From NCBI RefSeq assembly GCF_958295425.1, contig NC_081149.1:25406481-25470480 (forward strand): a DNA stretch of 64,000 nucleotides, in the 5' to 3' direction. Each line of letters starts with the position of its first letter. Position 1 is the stretch's first letter. The DNA comes from Solea solea (taxonomy: Eukaryota; Chordata; Actinopteri; Pleuronectiformes; Soleidae). The notes beneath the pieces were generated by a model that worked only from the letters and a program-made list of their open reading frames with translations, made no database searches and was not told where the DNA came from. Shown piece by piece: positions 47,601 to 64,000 of this stretch. The translations under genes and the position numbers were made by a program.

Positions 47601-50600
47601 CGGTGCCAAATCGTAACGGTTCCTACTATACTAGAAATTCTACACAACGGTACTACCATGGATTACTATACTACCGGTGCCAGTTTCCACGACTTAGCCT
47701 CCCGGCATCGCACTGCAGGCTACTCCCTTGTAAAGAAACCAACATGGCAACTACTGCAACCGAACTACACAGCTGCTGAATGATGAAAACAAACAACAAG
47801 CTAAACTTCTGTCTCGCCCAGACGTGCACACGGCTTAGTCACAAACACCAGACAACACACTCACCATGGCAGAAGCACATATATATGCATTACATTACAT
47901 TACATGTCATTTAGCAGACGCTTTTATCCAAAGCGACTTACAATAAGTGCATTTAAACATTTGGGTACAAATAAGAGCTAGAAGTAAGTAAGAGCTTCAA
48001 GTAAAATGTACTATGCACACACAAGGACGCGTCCGGTCTAGTTTCACACACGAGGGCGCGTCCCGTCTAGTTTCACACACGAGGACGCGTCCCGTCTAGT
48101 TTCACACACGAGGGCGCGTCCCGTCTAGTTTCACACACGAGGACGCGTCCCGTCTAGTTCTACACACGAGGGCGCGTCCCGTCTAGTTTCACACACGAGG
48201 GCGCGTCCCGTCTAGTTTCACACACGAGGACGCGTCCCGTCTAGTTTCACACACGAGGACGCGTCCCGTCTAGTTCTACACCGAGGACGCGTCCCGTCTA
48301 GTTTCACACACGAGGACGCGTCCCGTCTAGTTTCACACACGAGGACGCGTCCGGTCTTTAGGTTTCACACACAAGGACGCGTCCGGTCTTTAGGTTTCAC
48401 ACACAAGGACGCGTCCGGTCTTTAGGTTTCACACACAAGGACGCGTCCCGTCTAGTTCTACACACGAGGACGCGTCCCGTCTAGTTCTACACCGAGGACG
48501 CGTCCCGTCTAGTTCTACACCGAGGACGCGTCCCGTCTAGTTCTACACACGAGGACGCGTCCCGTCTAGTTCTACACACGAGGACGCGTCCCGTCTAGTT
48601 CCACACACGAGGACGCGTCCCGTCTAGTTCCACACACGAGGACGCGTCCCGTCTAGTTCCACACACGAGGACGCGTCCCGTCTAGTTTCACACACAAGGA
48701 CGGTCCCGTCTAGTTCCAGACACGAGGGAGCGTCGTGTCTAGTTTCACACACGAGGACGCGTCCCGTCAAGTTCCACACACGAGGACGCGTCCCGTCTAG
48801 TTCCAGACACGAGGGAGCGTCGTGTCTTGTTCCAGACAGGAGGACGCGTCCCGTCTAGAGTTGCACGATACCCACGGTACCCGCGGTGCCAAATCGTAAC
48901 GGTTCCTACTATACTAGAAATTCTACACGACGGTACTACCGTGGATTACTATACTACCGGTGCCAGTTTTTGCTATATTGCGGCCGCCTCTACTCTCCTC
49001 CCGGCTTTTCACTGCATGCTACTCCCTTGTAAACAAACCCACATTGTAACTACTGCAACTGAACTACACAGCTGCTGAATGATTGGCTGTTTGCCTGTTA
49101 CTGGTGACATTCAGGGATATGATAGGCTGTTTCCGCACGCTGGGTCCTCCCCTCTGTTAGCTGATTGGCTGTTCATGTGTTTCTGTCGGCAAGAACGAAC
49201 TCCATGAAGACAGCTCCGCTTCGATAGAAATTAGTTTCAAAACAAACAACAAGCTAAAGTTGTGTCTCGCCCAGACGCGCGCACAGCTTAGAGTCACAAA
49301 CACAAGACAACACACTCACCATGGCAGAAGCACTGGGCCTGAGCGGCGAGTCTGCCGCGGCGTCAGTGGCACCGCTAACTTTGCTAAAAAAAAAACTAAC
49401 TCCAAAAGTTGCATTTGGAACTATTTTGGCTTTAAATGAGACACAGACGGTAAAGCAATAGACGATGGCCGTCCACTGTGCAGGCGCTGCCACCAAGCTA
49501 TAGGAGCCAAAGGAGGGAACACGTCTAACCTCATAAAACACCTGCAGTGTCGTCACCCACATTTATATGTCCAGTACCAGGTTAGTATTGGCTAATATTA
49601 GGCTATATGCTCCGTGTACAGGCTGAGGAATGAAGAGTTAAAGGATGTCAAAGTATAAAGCACATAAACATATAGTTTTCACAGGGAATCAGTTCCTGTT
49701 TATTGTATTTTGTTATGTTATATGTTATATGTTTATCATGCACTAAACAACATTATAAGTAATTAATAAGTATTTATAACTTGTACAAATTACATTGCAG
49801 TTCATAAAAATAATAATAATCAAAAAAGGCCGCAGTATCGCGATACTACCCGGAACTGCGATACTTTGTCTGGTATAGTTTCGTGGTTACTCATTTTGGT
49901 ATCGTGACAACTCTAGTCCCGTCTTACTCGTTTCAACAATAAAAACATAATGATGGACACGCAGCACAAGGCACAAACAACTATTCACACACAACTACAC
50001 AACATAACGTGTCTACAGAGGAAATTGTGTCCATCACATGAAAACTGTGAACATGTCATTGGGAACAATGTTGAATTTATTATTAACTTATAAAACTTAT
50101 AATCCTCCGCTGCACAGCAGCCCCAGATAATGCAAAAACGCCATTGCTCATAAAGTATTTAAATATTCACACGTAAACGGCTCGGTTCATTCAACATTAG
50201 AGCGCCACCTACAGTGCTGGCAAATGTACTACAGTGTTTTGATGTCCTGTTTCCTGGGAACTTTAGGAAAACGGCAACACAAAGATGGGTTCTGTGTGCT
50301 GTGATGTTAAAATCCCAGATTCTCTCTCTGGACTTTGGTGTGGGAGAGTGAGTGGTTCACAAGCTTCAGTTTGTGTCCCGCAGGGAGATAAAGACGTGGA
50401 CGTGTGACGTCGACGTCGTAGACTTAAAGTGACGTAGACGTGGTAGACTCTTTATAACTGTACCGTGTACACAATCGTGAATATAGTTGTGTATATTGTG
50501 CAAGTTATCATGCAAATATTATGCAAATAACGTTACACAATTAACAAATATGATCATAAATAAATCGAATCAAATCATGTGTATATGGTTAATATTATTG

Positions 50601-51023
50601 TGTCTACGATCATATACAACATCGTGAAAATAATGGTGCAAACATTGAATGCTTCTTACCTACGACTCGTCCCCTCTGTTCCAGGCGGCGTGTGTCGGTG
50701 TAGCAGCGGGGCTCAGTGCTCTGTCCTCCGGGGGCGTGAATCCTCTGCTCGGGCTTTGTCCTGCCGCTCTCCGCCGCCTCGTCACTCCTCTTCCGCGATG
50801 AGTCCCCGCCGTCTGCGGCGCTGGTGTTGTCCCGGTTCTCCCGAGACTGCAGCTGGAGCCGGAGCCGGTGGTTTTCCTGCTCTTTCACGGCGGTTTCCAG
50901 CAGCAGCGCGTTCAGACTGGAGCCCACCGTTTTGCTGATTTCCTGGACGGCGAACTGAACGACCTGCTCCAGCACAGACTCCAGCTGCCCCTGAAAAAAC
51001 GAAATGTACACGGCCCCGTTCAT
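44667..51023 (-). CDS. two-finger C2H2 protein 2 with duplicated N-terminal module (527 aa)
   Basis: Probable nuclear regulator. Five coding exons on the - strand: 51023-50660, 47549-47247, 46107-45676, 45248-45028 and 44930-44667 (364, 303, 432, 221 and 264 bp), all GT-AG, phases joining cleanly over 528 codons. Exon 1 begins MNGAVYISFFQGQLESVLEQ, the helical module at the N-terminus of many fish zinc-finger proteins. Exon 2 has a second version (QLKSVMEQVLNFAVRELTKI). Exon 3 has PPVLSVSQDWFPILDKVFGQ and an Ala/Thr/Asn repeat (TNATATNAS). Exon 4 has a Glu run. A basic GRKKKRRR spans the exon 4/5 join, a likely nuclear signal. Only two fingers follow (~450-470, ~501-522), 30 residues apart with no TGEKP linker. 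An alternative is two overlapping transcripts starting at exon 1 or exon 2. Confidence 0.85.
45370..45655. repeat. ~34-bp minisatellite in zinc finger 2 intron 3 (first array)
   Basis: About eight units of gatatttaaagtcaggatta plus aactaaggaactt, downstream (- strand sense) of exon 3. Same family as 46275-47215. Confidence 0.9.
46275..47215. repeat. 34-bp minisatellite in zinc finger 2 intron 2 (second array)
   Basis: About 28 units of gatatttaaagccaggatta plus aagccagaaacatt. It lies on the other side of exon 3 from the related array at 45370-45655. Confidence 0.92.
47574..47876 (+). mobile_element. hAT element, left-end fragment
   Basis: gttgcacggtacacacggta, gccaaatcgtaacggttcct and ctatactagaaattctacac match the left part of the complete element at 48856-49915. 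It breaks off at the LINE tail at 47888. Confidence 0.8.
47888..48008 (-). mobile_element. LINE 3' tail (reverse)
   Basis: Reverse complement of the 3' end at 2420-2529: acattacattacatgtcatt, cttttatccaaagcgactta, caaataagagctagaagtaa. Directly joins the hAT fragment. Confidence 0.78.
48012..48855. repeat. 29-bp CpG-rich minisatellite with ACGCGT in each unit
   Basis: About 29 units of cacacacgaggacgcgtccc plus gtctagttt. Most hold the palindrome acgcgt, while some have gcgcgt. It lies in the 3.1-kb first intron of zinc finger 2 and is interrupted at its right end by the hAT insertion. Confidence 0.93.
48856..49915. mobile_element. hAT transposon (1,060 bp) with 8-bp target duplication
   Basis: Ends tagagttgcacgatacc and ggtatcgtgacaactcta are inverted repeats. 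The 8 bp gtcccgtc occur on both sides (48848-48855 and 49916-49923). The target is a minisatellite unit, so part of the match could be repeat homology, but the right flank diverges immediately after it (ttactcg). Carries a degraded transposase start (49321-49570). The right part is too short for a full transposase. Confidence 0.88.
49321..49570 (+). pseudogene. hAT transposase N-terminus with BED zinc finger (broken)
   Basis: ATG at 49321 opens MAEALGLSGESAAASVAPLT. After the A run near 49386-49395 the frame shifts. In the new frame from 49416 it reads WNYFGFK, stop, DTDGKAIDDGRPLCRRCHQ, then NTSNLIKHLQCRHPH. The aromatic start, C-x2-C and H-x4-H spacing are those of a BED finger, the DNA-binding domain of hAT/ZBED transposases. 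Frameshift, stop and missing catalytic part make it dead. Confidence 0.75.
50293..50430 (+). mobile_element. MITE family 1, copy 6 (right terminal repeat only)
   Basis: tgtgatgttaaaatcccaga, tttggtgtgggagagtgagt, then gggagataaagacgtggacg and cgtagacttaaagtgacg. This copy shows that the terminal repeat extends outward well beyond the gagtgagt word. Confidence 0.7.
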
Positions 51024-51380
51024 GTTTTCGGCCCCTCCTTTCAAGGGCCTCTCTCATTCTTGTGTACCGGAGCCGCCAGTCCTTCACACAGCCCGGTCTT
51101 CCCGACGGAAAACAAGCGAGACACGTCCCCGGGTCGCACGGCCGTCCTCGCCGATGCTTGGCTCACTTTCTCCGGCGGCTTCGCTACTCTTTTCTCTGCG
51201 CTGGGCGCGTGTTCAGCCTCCCCGGAGGCTGCCGGAAAGACCCGAGTAGACGCGCAGGAGCATTTTCCCGCCCACATGTGCTGAGCCGCGCGTGCCGGGC
51301 CCGTGCACGCTCGCGCCCCTGCAGTCAGCCATTTTGGCTTTGACAAAATAACATGAGAGAGTGCCAGAGACATTTGAGTC
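51024..51380 (-). promoter_or_regulatory. CpG-rich promoter region of zinc finger 2
   Basis: Dense CpG from about 50670 to 51320, covering exon 1 and its upstream side. No TATA box. The true start site is not visible. Open frames across it on both strands look like GC-rich shadows. Confidence 0.5.
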
Positions 51381-52340
51381 ACCGCCTCCGCAGCGCCACC
51401 TACTGCTGCACGTCTTTATCACACTAAATCATTTCAATCATTTTAGACTAAATATCACACATGTCATGTGGACACTTTGTTATGCTTGCATAATAACAAT
51501 AAAGAATCTTGAATGTTGATGTACGACTGTAGTAAAGTAGCTGTAATGTGCTGAGTCACGGAGGTTTGCAGGGTTTTTCTCACGAACACACGTCACGTGA
51601 CCAGCAAGGTACAAACAGGAATCAGGTGGTTGCTTAGTAACAGAAAATCCTGCGAACAGGAGCGTGACAAGTCTAAAACGCAAAATCGCAGTTTTCAAGA
51701 TAAAAGTCTCCATTAATGTTTGTCCATGCTTAAACACAAGCTAACAGTTTAATAATAAAAGTCTGGGAGGGGGGGGGCGTGGTGTCTGCTGCTTTGTGTC
51801 TGCCCTGCCCACCCCACCCCACCGTCTCTGATTGAGCGCATGCTGCAGCGGAGGGACACTCCCCCTAAAAAAACATGCACGTTTTCTCCAGGCTTTACGG
51901 CATCAGCGTCTGAGATGAGGGGGCGTGGCCAGTTTCATGACGCTCGAGGACTAGCTCTGTCTTTGTTGTGAAGGAGGCCGAATCGAGCCGAGCCGTACCT
52001 GAGCAGGCCACACCCCCTCCCGCCCCCGCGCCTGTGTGTGTGTGTGTGTGAACTCAACATGTGAATGTTACGTCATCAACATGTTCAGTGCAGCACGTGC
52101 AGCGAGAGGAAGTGGTTTGTTTCCTTCTTTAGACACAAAAACGCCTCAGTCATCACTAACATGTGAGGACTCACTCACACATACACACACAGACAGAGTG
52201 TGTGTCTGTCTGTGTGTGTGTGTGTGTGCTTTATGTCTATATTTAATTTACAATAGTATAAAAGTTCAAATCACAACAATATTTTTTAAATGTAGTTGTT
52301 GCACACACACACACACACACACACAGACACACACACACAC
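51381..52340. other. intergenic zinc finger 2 - stx1b, left part
   Basis: 51672-51735 (cgcagttttcaagataaaag, tttgtccatgctta) is a lone diverged relative of the array at 61805-63035. TG/CA tracts at 52033-52048, 52203-52228 and 52302-52340. No gene seen. Confidence 0.55.
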
Positions 52341-52546
52341 TGCTGCCTCCATCACTAAGTTGAAATGCCTGATTTTATCACTTCAGTGTTTGACATCAGC
52401 AGCAGAGGACCAGCAGCTCCTGTGTCCCCGCAGCTAAAATCACTGGTTTTCTCTCTGGACTTTGGTGTGGGAGAGTGAGGGATTTATAAAAGTCTAACAG
52501 TGAGATAAAGACGTGATCATGTGACGCAGAGATCGTAGATTAAGAC
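52341..52546 (-). mobile_element. MITE family 1, copy 7 (reverse)
   Basis: tgctgcctccatcactaagt, gcagaggaccagcagctcct, ttttctctctggactttggt, then aagtctaacagtgagataaa and gatcatgtgacgcagagatc: core plus the full outer terminal repeat. Confidence 0.78.
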
Positions 52547-52589
52547 GACAGAAAAATGATGGGTGTAAATATCTCATGGAAGTCGTCCA

Positions 52590-53872
52590 CAGTCTGACTT
52601 TGTCTTTTTGAGACAAACGTCTGGCTCAGACGTCTCTTTCACTACATGCTCGGTGTGATCCATAGATTTGTTGTTGACGTGTTTGACCTGACAGTTTGAA
52701 AGTTTGCATATTATTAATGTTTTATTTATTTTAACTTTGAATTACAGCCGCATGGTCATTGTATCTGTATTAAAATATAATGTGTACATATATATATATA
52801 TATACACACACATTACTACAATGCTGCAATTTTAATAAAAAATACATTAATTAATAAGTTAAATATTTAAAATGTGAAAATAATAACAATAGCACTTGGC
52901 ACCAGCCACCATTCAAACAGCAGAACAATACATACATACTTGCTTACTTGAGTATTGAGAAACGGCCACAGAGTTCCTTTCTCAATACTCAAGTACGCAA
53001 GGATGTACTTGCGTACTTGGGAAGTACGACTGGAATACATACTTGCCAAGTTCAGGAGTACACAAGTATGATTCTTCAATTGGAACAGTGGATACGTCCT
53101 TGTTCTACTGTTTGAATGACGGGTGGCACCAAGTGCTTATGCCTCATTACCGCCACCTACAGTGTTGATGAATGAACATATGAAATACTTTTAATAAATG
53201 CATATATATAGTTATTATTTTTTACATTTAAAATGTTTAACTTCATTAATTAATTAATTTTTATTAAAATAATAATAATGTACATATTATATTTAAATAC
53301 AGATACAATGACCGCAAGACTTTAATATAAATATAAAATTAAAAGTAAAAAAAATAAAACATTAATAATATACAAACTGTCAGGTGAAAATGTTTCCATT
53401 AAAAACAAAACAACACGTCAACAACAAATCTATGGATCACACCGAGCATCTAATGACAGCGACGTCTGAGCCAGCGGATCATTTCATCAGGACAGGCCGA
53501 GGTCACGCAGAGGCGGAGCTTATCACCTCCGACAAACGTCGCTGCCAAACTATAAATACGTCATATCTTCATACACAAACCACATGTTAGAATTCTAAAT
53601 GACTCATTTCTCGCCTCAAATGATGTTAAAACTTTGTTCCGGGACACAGAAAAATATTTATTTCAGATTTATATTTCTATTATCTGCTGCTATGTTCCGT
53701 ATTCAAGTATTCAAGTACACTCAAGTCACCACCTGATGCAAACTTGGTAAAACCGGGTTTTAGAACTGTACTCGCTGCTCGTGTACTTGAGAATTGGAAA
53801 AGAACTTGGACTGAGGCTGATGATGTTTTCACAAGTACGGGAGTACGCACAAGTATGGATATAGAGAAACAA
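52590..53872. mobile_element. head-to-head pair of an ~880-bp non-autonomous element
   Basis: The forward copy is 52977-53872. 52590-52966 is a reverse, shortened copy of its left half. Words such as ctatggatcacaccgagcat, cagatacaatgacc and ctactgtttgaat appear reverse-complemented at the mirrored places. The centre is near 52970 (gtattgag, spacer, ctcaatac). The forward copy ends cgcacaagtatggatata and matches 57717-58597. Ends rich in caagtacg words read as imperfect inverted repeats. No coding remnant was found. Confidence 0.75.
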
Positions 53873-53885
53873 CCAGAGGCTTCAG

Positions 53886-54045
53886 AGAGTCACTCTCCCA
53901 CACCAAAGACGGCCAGGATACAGGAGCTGCTGCTCCTCTGCTGCCTCGTGTGGTCACTTTGTGTCACTGAGGTCAATGTGAACAAAGGATTTCAAACACT
54001 GAAGTGACAAAATCAGACATTTGAACTTAGTGATGGAGGCAGCAG
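53886..54045 (+). mobile_element. MITE family 1, copy 8 (left half)
   Basis: gagtcactctcccacaccaa, ggagctgctgctcctctgct, ctcgtgtggtcactttgtgt, gaacttagtgatggaggcag, running into (TG)n where the right end should be. Confidence 0.75.
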
Positions 54046-54074
54046 CGTGTGTGTGTGTGTGTGTGTGTGTAGTG

Positions 54075-54350
54075 TGTGTAATGTGTGTCCATGTATTGCT
54101 AATATGTGGGGACCTAAACCTGTTCACACATTATGGGAACTTGTCTTCCTTGTGGGGACAAAAAGCAAGTCCCCATAACGTCAATTACTACATTTTAAGG
54201 ATTTTAAGATATGTTTTAAGGGTAGGTGGAGCTTAGGGTTAGGCCAGTAGTAATTGTGGTTAAGGTTAGAGTCAGTCTCCAGGAAATGAATATAAGTCAA
54301 TGCAATGTCCCCTCAAGTCATGAATGTCCATGTGTGTGTGGGGAAATTGT
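54075..54350. repeat. dispersed GGGGAC-type repeat
   Basis: atatgtggggacctaaacct, cttgtggggacaaaaagcaa, agggttaggcc and aatgtcccctcaagtc follow a TG repeat, a pattern common in fish genomes. A related copy is at 58995-59175 (tctggtccccacttt, gggttagggtcagggttaag). Confidence 0.6.
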
Positions 54351-54399
54351 CCACCTTTTATTTACGTGGTTAAACAGTGTCTGACGTCACAGCACAAGA

Positions 54400-55097
54400 C
54401 AGTTATCACCCCCCCCCCCCCCCCCCCCCCCCCCCCCGCAGAGAGGAGGGGGAGGGGAGGCAGCAGGTAGAGATGGAGAGAGGATGGACCTCGCGCATGC
54501 GCACAGTCGTCCATACCCTCCGCATCGCCCCCCCTTCTCCTCTCGCCCTCCCCCTCTCTTTTTCTGCAGCATCAGTACCACACTCCCCCCCCTCCTCTCT
54601 GGTCGCTCTTCCTGCCGCTGCTGCTGCTTTGCGCGCTGCGGGGCCACTGCGACCGCACCGAGGAGGAAGCCGCGGACAGAAAGGGGGCGCAGTCTGAGGC
54701 AGAGCGGCGGAGAGGCGCAATTTCAAAGAGAAGACATCAGCATCCGTCCAAGAGGAGGACAGCAAGAAAAGAAGGGGGAGAAGAAGAAGAAGAAGAAGGA
54801 GGAGGAGGAGAGGAAGAAAAGAAGAAGAGAGGGTCGGACGCGGATTTAAAAACACCTGAGCAGCAGCAGAAGGCGGAGACGCGTCACACCGCGCCGCGTT
54901 CTTCCTCCCTCATCATCTCTCAGTGGAAGTGAACAAGTGAATAAGAAGGAGAAGAAGAAGAGGAAGGGAAGCAGCGGCAGAAATCTGACGAAGCTCGGAT
55001 TCAGAACGACGAACGACGCGGTGTCGGAAACCTCCCCCCCTCCCCCCGCACCAGGGCCGATTCTCTGCTGTAGCACCCAGCGCGGCGCGGCGACACC
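54400..55097 (+). promoter_or_regulatory. stx1b GC-rich promoter and 5' UTR
   Basis: Starts after a C run (54411-54437). 54480-55097 is GC-rich with purine-rich AAGAAG/GGAGGA tracts (54760-54830, 54935-54970) and no TATA box, as expected for a CpG-island neuronal gene. The transcription start cannot be placed. Long antisense frames here are GC-rich shadows. Confidence 0.55.

Positions 55098-64000
<8,903 letters not shown>

Noticed and set aside
48012..48855. CRISPR-like regular array
   Set aside because: Units are contiguous with no unique spacers, in vertebrate DNA: an ordinary minisatellite.
53744..54007. Small frames ending [17 protein letters not shown] (also at 30338-30535 and 23299-23619)
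   Set aside because: The shared ending is the MITE family 1 core translated, not a protein family.

Overview
This is vertebrate nuclear DNA, almost certainly from a teleost fish and probably a spiny-rayed one. The genes are split by GT-AG introns. Short exons sit in a sea of CA/TG microsatellites and minisatellites. The mobile elements are of fish type: LINE 3' ends with (ATT)n or ATGTAATGT tails, hAT and Tc1 DNA transposons, a tRNA-box SINE, and small inverted-repeat elements. No bacterial, phage or CRISPR feature is present.

About 0.1-32.1 kb is a tandem cluster of five type I (acidic) keratin genes, all on the + strand and here called A to E. A enters from the left edge and lacks exons 1-3. 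B (4.9-6.8 kb), C (10.1-12.4 kb), D (16.3-21.1 kb) and E (27.4-32.1 kb) are complete. They share the canonical type I exon lengths 83, 157, 162, 126 and 221 bp. D and E carry an extra small intron inside the 221-bp exon. By sequence, A, D and E form one group and B and C another. Type I keratins pair with type II keratins to form epithelial intermediate filaments. Nearly every intergenic stretch and long intron holds its own minisatellite family.

About 34.8-51.0 kb holds two C2H2 zinc-finger genes on the - strand. The first (34797-37911, 557 aa, two coding exons) has eight fingers and a Ser/Asp/Gly-rich tail. The second (44667-51023, 527 aa, five exons) has only two fingers and two successive copies of the helical N-terminal module found on many fish zinc-finger proteins. 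Its introns hold large minisatellites and an hAT transposon with perfect 8-bp target duplications.

About 54.4 kb to the right edge is the start of syntaxin-1B (stx1b), a neuronal presynaptic SNARE, on the + strand. A GC-rich first exon is followed by a repeat-filled 5.9-kb first intron and exons 2-5. The window ends inside the gene. The three gene sets have unrelated jobs (epithelial cytoskeleton, transcription control, synaptic exocytosis), so their adjacency is synteny and not a pathway.

The most notable non-gene structures are: a miniature inverted-repeat element family with about ten copies here; an ~880-bp element present as a head-to-head palindrome and again 4.7 kb away; a ~120-bp-arm inverted repeat 0.35 kb upstream of keratin E; a 19-nt inverted repeat just upstream of the keratin C TATA box; and TG/CA tracts flanking stx1b exon 3.
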